Source: Vesta saturnalis
Taxonomy: Eukaryota > Arthropoda > Insecta > Coleoptera > Lampyridae
Direction: 5' to 3'
DNA length: 64,000 nt
NCBI GenBank assembly: GCA_036346205.1
Contig: JARFJB010002413.1
Coordinates: 225,001 to 289,000 of the forward strand
Made by a program: the position numbers and the translations under genes. Every line of letters starts with the position of its first letter. The stretch's first letter is position 1. Below, piece after piece: positions 36,263-48,604 of the stretch. The notes below the pieces were generated by a model that was not told where the DNA came from, searched no databases, and was given only the letters and a program-made list of their open reading frames with translations.

Positions 36263-39105
36263 TACCGGGTGAGTCATTAAGGAAAGACGCCGGCTACATC
36301 CCAGAAACTGCTTATGTTACGACTTCCAAAAAAAAATTCTTCAGTAAATGTAGCCAAGAGAAAATGCTGGAAATAATGTTAAAGCTTGTAAATAGACCGC
36401 TAGGTGACGTAACTGCTGTAGTAAATTAAAAAATGTCTAATAAGTAACAGAAACTTAAGGAAAATGTATATTGGAAATATCGTAGTTGTATTTTTGGGAC
36501 AATTTTACCCATTTTTTGAATAAGAAGTTTTTCTCTAACTTCACAGGTTTTCCGTAGGGGGAGCTGCTAAAGTTGTCAGACAAACATGTAATTATCTTCG
36601 GAACCAGTCATCGAATCTTAAAAAGTAATATTTCATTGGAAAGGTCTTTTCTTGCGCTATTCGTTGATGTATTAAAAAGTTAAGTTTGATTAACGAACAA
36701 AAAGCTAGAGGACTATTTCCAAATATTGCTGAAATTTTAGCGATTGTCTTCAAAATATTAAATAGAATGGTACGTTTTTTATATTTAAGTCAGAAAAAGC
36801 ATAAAATTTCGCCTATACCCTGGAAATTTCAAGTCGATATCTTTGTTGGTTTCAATGTTATACCTACTTTAAGTTCAGATCCATGGTAATGATTTTGTAG
36901 TCCCACGATCCTCCAATAACACTACCAGACCAACAATGCATAATGACGATTTATCCATAGTAACATTAATTTTACCAATGTCAGTGCAAAGCATATATTA
37001 TCCTGAAATTTCCTCACAAAATTACCTCCGGTTTTGCGATGATGCGGGTGTATTGTGATACGAGCTTCTTTTACTTGTTGCCACATTCTTTTTGCCAACA
37101 ATGCCCTGTAACCAGGAAGCATATGATATGCTTGCAGTATATTTCGAGTGCATGCAGAATTCTACTGTTGCTGCAGAAAGACGACATTACGAAAAGAGAC
37201 TTTTTACTCGATTATCACAACGATTGAGAGCTACAGGAACAATTCATCCCCCAGTTACTCACAGAGCACGCAGATCCCGAACGGAGGAAAATGTTATAAA
37301 CGTTCTAGCATATATCGAAATTAATCCACATAGTAGCACAAGAGCAATAGCTCATGACTTGGAACTAACACAAACTACTGTTCAGCGTATTGTGAAACAA
37401 CATAAGTAAGTTTTAAATAAAAGTTAGCTATTAAAAGTAGTAAAGTTATAGCTATTAAAAAACCATAACTTCAATTTTAATCTAGATTACATCCATACCA
37501 TGTAGTCCTTCATCAATCACTGACTGAAGCTGATTATGAGCAACGTTTAGACTACTGCTATTGGCTGTCGAATATGCTCATAGATAATCAACATCTGTTA
37601 TCGCAAATATTGTGGACTGACGAGGCTACATTCCGCAGTGACGGTGGAGTAAATCGTCATAACATGCATTATTGGTCCAGAACCAATCCTCATTGGATGT
37701 AAGAAATTCAATCAGGGCTGGTGGAGCGTCAATGTTTGGTGCGGTATTTTAGGAGGTAGAATTATTGGTCCTCACATTTTTGACGCACCACTTAATGGTG
37801 AAACGTACCTTATTTCTTGCGGAACGATTTGCCGTTACTTTTAGAAGATGTGCCGTTGTTTACTAGGCAGCGGATGTTTTTTCAACATGACGGCTGTCCG
37901 GCACATTTTTCAGTACGCGTGCGTCAATTTTTGAGTAACACTTTTCCTGATACATGGATAGGAAGAGGGAGCTTTTTTCCATGGCCAGCTAGGTACCTAC
38001 ATTTCCTTATTCATTCTTAACTTTAACAGCTTAATAACCATTACCATTGTTACCTTCTAGGTTCCCCGATCTAACTCGTTTAGATTTTTATTTTTGGGGA
38101 AGAATAAAGGACCTTGTTTTTACAACCAGGCCGACTACGCCTGAAAATATGGTCATTAGGATAAGAAATTCCATTCGCACCCTCTCCACAGCGGAGATAG
38201 AAACCGCTGTTTTGTCAACGCAACAGCGGTCGCAGCTGTGTATTAATAATGATGGCAGACAATTTGAGCATTTAGGTCGCCGCTGAGTATTTGCGTACTA
38301 CTCATCTTTAGTTAATTTTCGATGGTCCACCCGGTGTAATTATTAACCAACGGTAATAAACTAACCCCAGAAACTCGATGATAATAACTGTCAATATTAT
38401 CGAATTTCTGGGGTTAACTCTCGGGGCAGGGTTAACCCGTGTTCAAGTAATAAACTATTATGTCAAAAAACTTTGTGTTTTATTGTTTTTGGATCTAAAT
38501 TTAAAGTAGATATAAAATTGAAACCAACAGAGATATCGACTTGAAATTTTCAGGGTATAGGCGAAATTTTGTACTCTTTCTAACTAAAATATAAAAAACA
38601 TACCATTCTATTTAATATTTTGAAGAAAATCGCTAAAATTTCAGCAATATTTGGAAAGCGTCCTCTAGCTTTTTGTTCGTTAACCAAACTTAACTTTTTA
38701 ATACATCAACGAATAGCGCAAGAGAAGACCTTTTCAACGAAATATTACTTTTTAAGATTCGATGACTGGTTCCGAAGATAATTACGTGCTTGCCTGATAA
38801 CTTTCGAAGCTCCCCCTACGGAAAACTTGTGAAGTTAGAGAAAAACTTCTTATACAAAAAATGGGTAAAATTGTCCCAAAAATACAACTACGATATTTCC
38901 AATATACCTTTTCCTTAAGTTTCTGTTACATTTTTTAATTTACTACAGCAGTTACGTCACCTAGCGGTCTATTTACAAACTTTAAAATTATTTCCAGCAT
39001 TTTCTCTTAGCCACATTTACTGAAGAATTTTTTTTTTTTTTGAAGTCGTAACATAAGCGGTTTCTGGGATATAGCCGGCGTCCTTCCTTAATGACTCACC
39101 CAGTA
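36263..39105 (+). mobile_element. Mariner-like element, 2.8 kb, very long TIRs
   Basis: TA at 36263-36264 and 39104-39105 flanks inverted arms of about 620 bp (36265-36890 and 38490-39103), both starting C(C/T)GGGTGAGTCATTAAGGA. A transposase gene lies between. Near its end, 38362-38418, is a 21-bp-arm hairpin ('AACCCCAGAAACTCGAT' / 'ATCGAATTTCTGGGGTT'). Confidence 0.9.
37101..38286 (+). pseudogene. Mariner-superfamily transposase with two introns, frameshifted
   Basis: Exon 1 (37101-37405) starts 'MPCNQEAYDMLAVYF' and holds the helix-turn-helix region through 'TVQRIVKQHK'. Intron 1 is 37406-37485 (80 nt, GTAAGT...TTTTAATCTAG) and restores 'KLHPYHVV'. Exon 2 has the first Asp in 'ILWTDEATFRSDG', and the second in 'FQHDGCPAHFS'. 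Intron 2 is 37993-38060 (68 nt, GTACCT...TACCTTCTAG), splitting 'WPAR' from 'FPDLTRLDFYFWG'. After splicing, 41 residues separate the second and third Asp. Exon 3 ends 'GRQFEHLGRR'. Two indels, near 37700 and near 37810, break exon 2, so this copy is dead. Confidence 0.8.
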
Positions 39106-39142
39106 CATATGTACTGTGTTCTTGGTGTTAGAGTAGCCTACA

Positions 39143-40440
39143 TTATTCTTCTGAATTGAAAGGCATGAAATAATGCTCTATTTGCTTCTGCTTTTTCACT
39201 TTATATGACATTTTGAAAGCTCGTTCTTGAAGATTCTTTAGCACTAAAATATCACTCGCGGAGACACCATTTTCTTCTGCCTACGCAATAGATGTAGCAA
39301 AGGCACCAATGGCTGCGTCGTGAGGTATGGTTTGAACACCTGGTACTTTCCCTCCCCCATTCTCCTTTTCATCCTCTTCAATCGTCACCACCGCTCCTAT
39401 GATGTCGTCCTGTCGAAATCTGATTTTCTTCGTCATCAGTAAGCCAGTTGCTGACGTCTTCCGTTGTCAAACCATTATCAGCTGTATCCACAAGCTGTTT
39501 GTTTACCTCGTCTCGCAGCTGATTTAAGTCACTTTGATCAATGTCAACATGGGCGGCAGTTTCGTTAGACTTTTATTGGACTTGTATCGTTCCAATAACT
39601 CCATGTCAGGCCACAAGTTTCCACAAGAACAAACAATCACTTTTTCTTTGAGGTTTGCCCAAGCATTCCCGAGTGAGTAAACCACATCTTTTAGGTTAAC
39701 CTCTTTTAATGATTTAATCACACTGTCATCCTTAGCCAAAACCGTATACCAAAGGCTCTTTTTGTACTGCATTTTAATTGCTTAAATTACATTCTGATCC
39801 ATGTGTTGTAAAATAGGCGTTACGTTAGACGTTAGAAGAATAGAATAATCTTTTAAGTTTAAATCCTCGTCATCTGGGTGGCCAGGGCAGTTATTCAAAT
39901 AAGCAATGCTTTCAGTGGAAGTTTCCGTTTTTTTAAGGAATTGTTTCACTGATGGTACAAACAGTTCATTAAACCATTCGACGAACAATGATTTAGTCAT
40001 CGACACTTTACTGTGGTTTTTGTAATCAACAGGAAGACGAACATTCTTGAACCTCCAAGGGTTTTTTGCCTTACCAATCACTAACATCATCACCTTATGT
40101 GTTCCACTTGCATTTGAACAAAACTTAAACGTGACTCTGTCCTTTGCCAGTTTTCGTCCAGGAGCACTGGCTTCGGCACGGTGAACGTGTGTTTTTTTAG
40201 GCAAGAGCCGCCAAAACAAACCGCTCTCATCCGCATTGTATACTTGGTCAGGAGTTAAACCCATCTCTTCTATAACTTTCTTGAACTGTTCTTTGCATAG
40301 CTCGACCGCATCTACATCACACGATAACTTTTCACCAGACATACTCAATAGGCGAATACCGAGAATGCCTGAACGTTGGATGCGCATTCGTCCAACTTCA
40401 AGTCTCTTAAGCGTGGCATGTCAGTGGCGTCGCCACCAAA
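39143..40440 (-). pseudogene. Tigger/jerky-type DDE transposase remains
   Basis: The best frame (39782-40387) shows 'GIRLLSMSGEKLSCD', then the first catalytic block 'VYNADESGLFWRLLP', 'APGRKLAKDRVTF', 'IGKAKNPWRF', 'YLNNCPGHP' where active members have LDNCPAHP (the second Asp is Asn here), and 'NVTPILQHMDQNVI' with the third Asp. 39524-39772 continues the family ('LKDVVYSLGNAWANL'). The last frame ends 'KKQKQIEHYFMPFNSEE' before TAA at 39143-39145, a typical pogo-family tail. Frameshifts separate the pieces. Confidence 0.85.
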
Positions 40441-40912
40441 AGCGTGTTCCGTTTATTATCATGTATTACACTAATTAATTAATTATTTCTGTTATTAATT
40501 TACATACGTACTTGTTAATTTAACTTTATTACAATTATTGCAACAAAACGACAGTGAACCATTTTGTGTCCTATGTGAATTTTAAAGCTCATAATACTCA
40601 AATTTATTAGACAAATATGTATAAACAACAAATACTTTCACAGTACATAGTAAAATAAATAAGTACTTTTGCGGCGCATGTAATGCTAATGGCATTTGCT
40701 TAAATTCTCATTAAAGAAATCCTAATAGTTGACATTCCTTAGTATCATTAACAACAGATTAGCAAATATTCAAAAATGTTTTTATTAGTTAGTTCGTTTT
40801 CAACTGTGATTTAAAAGCAAGTGTAGAAATATGAGTTCTACATTGGGAAAAAGTAATAAGTAGTCAAACGCGTGAGGTGATATATAATGTGTACAGTTAT
40901 TTTAAAACTTAC

Positions 40913-40999
<87 letters not shown>

Positions 41000-43900
41000 T
41001 GATTACCTAAGAAATATCATAATTTTTTTAAATCCTGAATAATACTCTTAAAATACAGCCTATTCTGTTTCTATAATTAAAAATCGAACTTATACTTTTT
41101 TGATTTTCATAAACGATTAAACTGTTGTGTTCATTTGTAATTCAAATATAAAATTTATTACTTGTCAACATGATTATTTTTTTATTTTATAAATGTTTAA
41201 ACTATTACTGTTCATATGTAATTCAAATAAATAAAATATTTTAAAATTTCTTGTGGTTTGGTGACGAATAATTGAAAACGCGACGCCACTGGTAATGCTT
41301 TCAGTCGCTATTGCGTTAACGAGTGCGGCCGAATGCACGAACATCCATACGCGACACGAGGCATTTTTTGGCCACGCGGACTGTACACTGGCCAAATAAT
41401 ACACGCCGGGGGTAATTTAGCAGCACGAACGGACTGACCGACCACCCGACGAGTAGTATTAAAGAATTAGTTATTTATCATTACTAAAATTAACAATTAG
41501 TAGTTAGTCTTAAAAGGCTCATTCATATTTATATTCATATTTAGATTTAGATTTTGTATTGGCGTGTATTAACATTTGTCAACACGTTTGTTTCTTTTTA
41601 TTGAGTGGAATAGCTGTAGTTGCTATTTAAACATTTAAATATTGTAAACTATGTAAAACCTTAACTATTTTGATTAATAATAGTTATAATGATATTAATC
41701 TCTAGCAATAATTTATAATACCTTAACTTTTTATAATGGTTTTCGTTAATACACATTATAAGATGAGTTTGAGTATCTCTTTCTAAATTCGTACCAACTG
41801 ACGAGTTTTTATTAGTAGATGTCTCTCGACTGTTTCCTATACATACAAGGAGAATAGCTCATGGTAATTATAGTTTGCATCTGTGCTATTTTTAAGTTCA
41901 AGGTATATCGAATTATAATTTTTTCCAGAACTTTCTGATTATACAATACATTACAATACTCGTGTCAATAAATATAAAACGTTTAAACAAAGAATGTATG
42001 AAATGTGAACATTTGCGGCTTACACAGGGTTACTGCCCATTATGGGCGTTATGCAATACTCTGGTATTTTGAAATGTGTTTTTCAATTTTTATTTTTTCT
42101 GAATAAAGCACATCTTAATGCATTAAAAGTTCAATCGACAGAACAATAATGAAGATTGTAGATAACCTCATTAAGAAATTTGGGTTACTGCTTCGAAATT
42201 TCCATGTTATTACACGATCATACTGCACTAGGTGTCGTGAACGCTTACCAAGATAAGCGAGTTGCCAAGTTAACTGCAGTGGAAATCGCAGGGTTTGATA
42301 CAAAGCGAAAAACTGTTCATATTTAAATTCAAGCACCTTACACTTACCGTAAAACTACACATGACAAATCAGTTTTAGGCGCCAGCGCAATCTGAAATTT
42401 CTCTGAAATACTTTCACTAGTACCGACATACCTTCACTTTAAAGAAGAATGTTAAATTTTGTTTTGTATACGCATAAACCAATACTTATAACTGTCATCA
42501 AAATTCTGAAAAAATAAATATCACGCAATTTGAAAGAATAATAATTAAGTTTATTTAATTATTAACCGCTCAAGCATTAACTTCTCTCTTAAAAATTGAA
42601 AAACGTAACGATCAGTACGTCTTTTATGAATTACATATGTTTTCTCTCAAATACTGTTTGCAATCTTCATTATTAAAATACATTTAAAAGTTAGCAAGTA
42701 CGAATCGCTGTGATTCAAATCTGAACTTTTACTTGTTTCCAATCGCGACCAATATTGTAATAATAGTCACTCCAAATCAAGACTAATATTGTGTATTCAA
42801 TGACTCTAATGAATGCAATTAAATTTTGTAATCGATCTAATCCAAAATAAACAATTTTCAGATCATATATCCAAAATGTCAAAAGTGTTATAATAACTTA
42901 TCTTTAAACTGTGCAATCTTTTGTTCAACTTTACACACACAAAAAGAGAACAATGAGAATTGAGAACATAATATTGCTTTTCTTTAAAAACTGTAGATTG
43001 AACCATCACTTTAATGAAATCTTACAATAAAACTGCATCCATCACGATTTAAGCAAAAGAACAATTTAAGTGATCAAAGTTTATTAACAAAATATTTACA
43101 TTGGCTGCTCCAGTGAAACAACACATACAAAAAAACTATCAATTTTTATTGAATAAGGTCCCTACTACTTGAGTACTTATTGTCTACAATAGTGGTGATT
43201 ATGAGTCAATCACTTGTCAATAATTTATTCTTACATATAATTCCCGAAGTTCTTTATCCAACAGGATCGATTTTCTTTAATTAATCTTGACACTGGCCAT
43301 CGCCGGTTACTCGTGACCAAATTGGGCAATTTGATTTACTGAATGCCCACTTATATGTTTGTCACAGAATATTTTAATTACACTTAATGGCTAATTTCTT
43401 AGTTGTCTCTAACAACCAATTTAATACAGTTAACAAGGACACATATGTTTACGTCAGTATTATTAATGTCAATACTGCCAACTTTAATTTACAATACTTA
43501 ACACCTTCATAAAAGATCACTTTAAACCATTCTTTCTAATCGCGCGCATTTTATACACAATATTTTTCTTAATATAACGTGTGCTGTTTATCACAAATCT
43601 GTCTAACTACTTTACTTAAATTTTGGAAAAGTTTAATAACAATTTCCAACTCACATTAATTAATTTACTAGTAAATGTTTCAAATACTTTATCCCCAAAA
43701 TGGGTTTTTGCCGTGAAACTAATGTACTCTGGGGCACTGATTATTTACTAAACAAAATAACAGGTCGTTAATACGCCTTCAAAGTAGCCTCACAAGCGCA
43801 ACCGTCTTCTCCAAGAGTCTGCGAACTATATCTCAATCTCTCAATTTCTAGGTTAGAGAGTCTGTATCCTGTTACTCATTTTTCTATATAGGTACAGGCA

Positions 43901-44611
43901 TCCATCTTGCAAAACGTCATCATATCTGCCTCGACAAAAACAAACCAGTCTATCCCAGAGCAGTATCTATTGCGCGTCTTTGCCGCGTACAAAATCTGAA
44001 ACGGCTCCAATGCAAAATCCGAGACGAATCTATACGCTACCTTAACATTTTTATAAAAATCGTAATAAGTATTCAAAACATTTAAATTCCACACCCATAT
44101 TCACTCCACACAACATTCAAAACTAGATTCATTTTTTATTAAAGTTCTACATGTACGCGAAGTTTTCTTCCGCAAAATTCAGTAAAATTCAACACCATTT
44201 GTCCTTGATCATACATAAAATTTTCCATTTATAGAATCAAAAACACATACATATTCTTCCTCTACACTTTAATACAATATCAACATATCATAAATTTGCT
44301 TTTAGATAATACCCAACGCTTTATCAAAACTGCGTTGTACGCCCAACACAACACTCTATATACCCAATGTGTCAAAATGATCTCACAATGTTTGCGGGTA
44401 CTATTCTATTCTAAACCAGAAACCATAATTTTTAATAAAAACGTTTATTTTTCTATTATTTTTCTGTTTTATCTACGAAAGAATTGGTTTTTAATAAATT
44501 TCTGGTCTCTACATACAGCAACGTTTATTAACATATACTATTGGTTTGATCAAATTACTAAAATATGCAATTTATGACATATAGAAGGCTAATTATAAAT
44601 TTTTGTTTTAG
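40441..44611. other. Intronic DNA: (TA)n and no recognised gene
   Basis: (TA)n at 40919-40995. 41265-41440 is less A+T-rich and may be the 5' remainder of the Tigger element. The - strand frame at 43876-44094 shows no known domain. Confidence 0.5.
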
Positions 44612-45319
44612 ATTTATCACATGTGCGACGGATTAGGAAGGCAGTTTAGTTACGTATGCCCTAATGGAACATTATTTCAACAACGCATGATGATATGTGA
44701 TCATTGGTATATGGTAAACTGTAACAAGTCTGAAGTCGATTACTCTGCAAATCTACTTATAGGACAACGTGATAAACCGTTTGTAGAAGATTCCCAAAAA
44801 CATCCATATAACAGAACGCCCCGTCCAGATTTATTATCGCAACAAGCGCCAGATTATAATGATATACTGAGAACTGGAAGATCGTCGTACATATCAAATC
44901 TCAACCTTGTCGGTCTAGGAATAGATAACGCTGATAAGTCACCAACAATCAATACACATTACTCTTTGCCAACTCATTGGTTTACTAAACTTTATGATGA
45001 AAATACATCAACAACCCAGCTACCTATTAGGTCCAATCAAAAAGTAATGAAAGAACGACAAAAACAAAACATTAAAAAGAAACCAATTTTAAAAGAATTT
45101 GTGACATTAAAAAAACAAAGGCAGTCTCAAGATAAAGTTGAAGAGATAGGTGATGAAATAAATAGCCAATCTTCCAAGCCTGTTTTGAACGATGATCATT
45201 GGAAAAACTTAAAGGAGTTATTTTTAATACCCGATTATGACTTTCCGTTGGATATTGCTAAACGACCAGGGTATCACAGTGGTCCAAGTTCGTTTGATAT
45301 CAGTTTAACGAAGAATTAA
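44612..45319 (+). CDS. CPAP1-like chitin-binding protein, terminal exon
   Basis: 235 codons from acceptor TTTTTGTTTTAG (AG 44610-44611) to TAA at 45317-45319. It opens 'IYHMCDGLGRQFSYVCPNG', giving cysteines 3 and 4, then 'MMICDHWYMVNC' with cysteines 5 and 6. With the exon at 20532 the spacing is C-x14-C-x5-C-x10-C-x12-C-x7-C, a standard CBM14 domain. After 'LLIGQRDKPFV' the tail is low-complexity, Lys/Gln/Ser/Thr-rich (about residues 140-185) and ends 'SGPSSFDISLTKN'. One domain followed by a long polar tail suits CPAP1 proteins, which are extracellular cuticle components. Gene identity within the group is not assigned. Confidence 0.88.
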   Translation: MYHMCDGLGRQFSYVCPNGTLFQQRMMICDHWYMVNCNKSEVDYSANLLIGQRDKPFVEDSQKHPYNRTPRPDLLSQQAPDYNDILRTGRSSYISNLNLVGLGIDNADKSPTINTHYSLPTHWFTKLYDENTSTTQLPIRSNQKVMKERQKQNIKKKPILKEFVTLKKQRQSQDKVEEIGDEINSQSSKPVLNDDHWKNLKELFLIPDYDFPLDIAKRPGYHSGPSSFDISLTKN

Positions 45320-45460
45320 ATTATTTATTAAATTATACAATAAACTCTTGTGCTGCCATTCTTTTGTAAAAAAAATAGTGGTCATTTTAGTGGTAATTAA
45401 ATAGAATAAATTCCTTCAATTTGATTGTGTTTTATATATAAGCATTAAATAAAATTTATT
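45320..45460 (+). terminator. 3' UTR and poly(A) signals of the CPAP1-like gene
   Basis: AATAAA at 45339-45344, 20 bp after the stop, and further AATAAA-type hexamers near 45404 and 45448. Confidence 0.6.
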
Positions 45461-47693
45461 TTTTCACAATCATTAAATACCTTGTTTCGCTTTCTATTTT
45501 TAGTGAGCAAAACGGGCGTTTGATCTCTAGTGAGCAAAATTTGTTGATTGGTTGCTATGGCTACGCTTGATATAAAAATCATACTATACCTGTTTTGACC
45601 TTTCGCCATAACTACTGTTACATATTTAATGAAATTATTGCCTGATATTCTTGGCCATTACCTTACTCCGTATTTTTGACAGATAGGTATATCACTGTCA
45701 CATGCAAGGTGATATCGGCGTATCTTCAATAATTGTACTAATCTGTCACAGTATAAGTTTACAAGAGGCAGTTATTTAACTGCTAAATAATTGATATGAT
45801 TGTGGAAAAAATTATGTTTAGTACTCTTAAGAAAAGGCACTTGTGCTCCTCTCGCTCGCTCGTGTGTTCAAATCTAGAGCCCGCCTTCCTCACTTGTACT
45901 AAAACTATTATTTGGTATTTAAGAGTTGAAAAATGTATGGTTTTGTGATACACACTTTTAGTTAGGTATAAGTTAATTCATATGGTGAAAATGAATGCTG
46001 TCTTGCACAATTTAAATCAAGATTTTAGCGTCCAATTGGACAAAGTGTATAATACTTAAAATGTACCTGATAATTTAGCTTATTTTGAAAAATGTAAATA
46101 CTGTGTCAATAAAATAAAAAAAAACTTTAACTTGTAGGAAAAGATTGGAAGTTATATTAAGAGTAAGCAATTATCATAAAAGACATTTACCTTTTTTGTC
46201 TTTAGTAGCTTTTACAATTTGATGGCAGCAAATATCTTAGAAAACAAGTTTCATACACATCTTTGTATGACACAAGTCGGAAGTGTAGGAAACGAGGTAT
46301 GTAACAGCGAGATTTCTGCAATACAAGTGCACGGAAGAGTTTTATGCATCGAGCGTCATATATTTTTCTGTTTGGATATTTTTAATCAAGAAACCAAAAA
46401 AGCTTAGTAAATTTTTTATCGTATGGTGGATAACCGCGTTGGCGACAGTGCTGCAAAATAAGAAGAAATTTTTCTGTGACAATAGGTATGCGTAATTGTC
46501 ACCAACTTCTATTGCTTCGCCAATTTTTTTTCGTTAATTAGGTATATTGTTACTAGTGAAAATGACAGTAAGGTTTGCGTAACAAATAAGGGTAATTTCC
46601 GATATCTCAGTGGAAGGGATGGTGTTAATGTTGATCTGCGTGTGGGCTGAATCAGAATGTCATTAATTAATATCGGAATAGTCACTAATCAAAGGGCGTC
46701 AGTTTGTTTACATCAAAAATATTGGTATAATTAGCACACAAAATTTAAAACAAACAAAAACTTGCTTACCTTTTGTAGCATCCAACCAGATGCAAAAGTG
46801 CTCCTAAACTGGGCTATATAAAAAAAGCTTAAAAATAATTGCATGCAATAAGACAAGTAAGTGTGTGGTGAGATCATTTGTCTCCGATATGTAAATGGCA
46901 TCAAACAATTTACGAAATATTACTGCTCTTGACGTTAAAACCTCTATATTCACAAATCTTAATTTTAACTATAGGTTTAAATATCTGCAATAAATACACG
47001 AACCCAATAATATCGTAAAGTGTAAAAACAACACTGAATGCTTTGTATAAATCGCAAACAAGAAAGTCGTCACTGCAAGGGCGGTGCAATACCGAAATTA
47101 CAAACAAAAAAATATCCTAAATAAAATGCCTGGCTCGTTGTCACTGTGAGTTGGGCGGAAATCACAAAATTATAATCACTTTCGAAATAATAGGCTTAAC
47201 AGTTCTATTAATACATCTACATTACAATTAAAATAACTTAAACAATTAGTTTAAATATAATGCTCATACAGGAACTTTGTACGCAAAAACAATCCTCAAT
47301 TTCTATTGAATCTTGCAAAATCAAAATAATAATTGGGCCATTTATTGCAACCCGAATCTAAATAATCATACACCTTAATTTTGTTTATCGCAAATTGCTA
47401 TAACAATGTAAATTTAGAATCTAAATTCACAACATTTTTGGAGAATAAAATACAAAAACACAAAAGACGGGATGAAAAACGCTTCTGTAAATCTCTCTTA
47501 TTAATCAAATTACATTAACACGTTTGAATGACGTTCGCTCAAGTTACAAAATACAAGCGCTGTTCACCTGTTTCAAAACAAATACATACACAGCATGAAC
47601 AAAATTGTTATTAATAGCTACATTAACACCAATATAACTATTTAATTATACGTAAAACTGTTTTATACACAAAATACTTTAAAAAACTGTATA
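45461..47693. other. Intergenic, no gene recognised
   Basis: A short direct repeat 'TAGTGAGCAAAA' lies at about 45502 and 45529. No sustained or familiar frames. Confidence 0.5.
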
Positions 47694-47779
47694 CACAGGA
47701 ATAGAACACGGGCACCATCCCCTCCACTTTTTTACGTCACAAGCCCGGCCCCCTAGGACACCTTCCCCTCCACTTTTTT

Positions 47780-48180
47780 ACATGCCCACGTGGGGATAGT
47801 ATCCGTTTTTATCAAAGGATATTGCATAATTATTATTACATTTCTTTTAATCCCATCTACAGATTGTGATCTAATTTATTTATGCATTGGGGGCTGTATT
47901 CTAATAAGGGGCCGTAGTCTTGTAAGACGGGAATTTGTTCGCGGGCTTCTTAATATGTGTTTATTATTATTAAACAGTTATACAACTTCATTTATATTAA
48001 TTGGAAAGTAGCAATCAGTCGTCGAAATCGTGTTAATTATTGTGTTTACAGATATTTTAAAAATTTGCTGCTGCAGCAAACCATTAAGGTCTAAATTAAA
48101 TATTAGATGAAATAATAATAATCATTTCTACCCTAATGCAATAACGCTTTTTTATATACCCACGTGGGGATCGTATTTTG
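47780..48180. repeat. CCCACGTGGGGAT boxes in Polinton TIR
   Basis: 'CCCACGTGGGGAT' occurs at about 47783 and 48161 in the left arm, and as complement at about 51013 and 51435 (the last with one change) in the right arm. Each arm therefore has two boxes about 380-420 bp apart in the same orientation. Confidence 0.85.
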
Positions 48181-48604
48181 GTCTATTTTGTAAAGCTAAT
48201 AAACAACTGGATTATTTTTTGATATTAAGGAACTAATCAAGTTAAAGATAACATATACAATTGATTTTTAAATACTCTGTGAAATTCTACTCTGTAAGTT
48301 AAATCATACTGCTATTTTTTTAATTGAGAGCTGATTTTGTATGATAAGTTAAATCAGTTTGGTATTTTTGAATTGTGTTTGGTTGGTTTTAGCAAAGTGT
48401 AAGTTAGTTCAATCAGTATTTGCTGTAAGCTAGTTTTCGCCGGCAATAAGTTATGTGTTGATTAATTTGGGTGATTGATTGATTAATTGAGATTGATCTG
48501 ATTGTTTGATTTGATCGAACGTGATTTGTTTGGGATTTATCTGCTTAATTTATTTGATTAATTTGTATGTTTGAGAAAGAGACGATAGAGACGAGGGAGA
48601 CACG

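Larger units (their letters stand above)
36037..40440 (-). mobile_element. Tigger/pogo/jerky-like element interrupted by a mariner
   Basis: The left end, TA then CAGTAGTCTCTCGGTAATAC (36037-36058), has the CAGT-x-x-x-C-TCGG layout of Tigger/jerky-type ends. The transposase relic (39143-40440) reads toward this end on the - strand. Between its stop codon and the terminal repeat sits a complete mariner-like element (36265-39103), so it landed in the 3' untranslated part. The right (5') terminal repeat was not found. The (TA)n at 40919-40995 and the G+C-richer block 41265-41440 may belong to the lost end. Confidence 0.65.
20607..44611 (+). other. Intron of about 24 kb in the CPAP1-like gene
   Basis: It begins GTATTTATTT and ends TTTTTGTTTTAG. 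It contains at least four mariner-like elements, a piggyBac-type MITE, a Tigger relic, family R and M repeats and two long microsatellite arrays. No other host exon was recognised within it. Confidence 0.75.

Noticed and set aside
37700..37720. A third intron in the transposase at GTAAGAAATTCAATCAG
   Set aside because: It would be about 18 nt, far too short; a simple frameshift explains the break.
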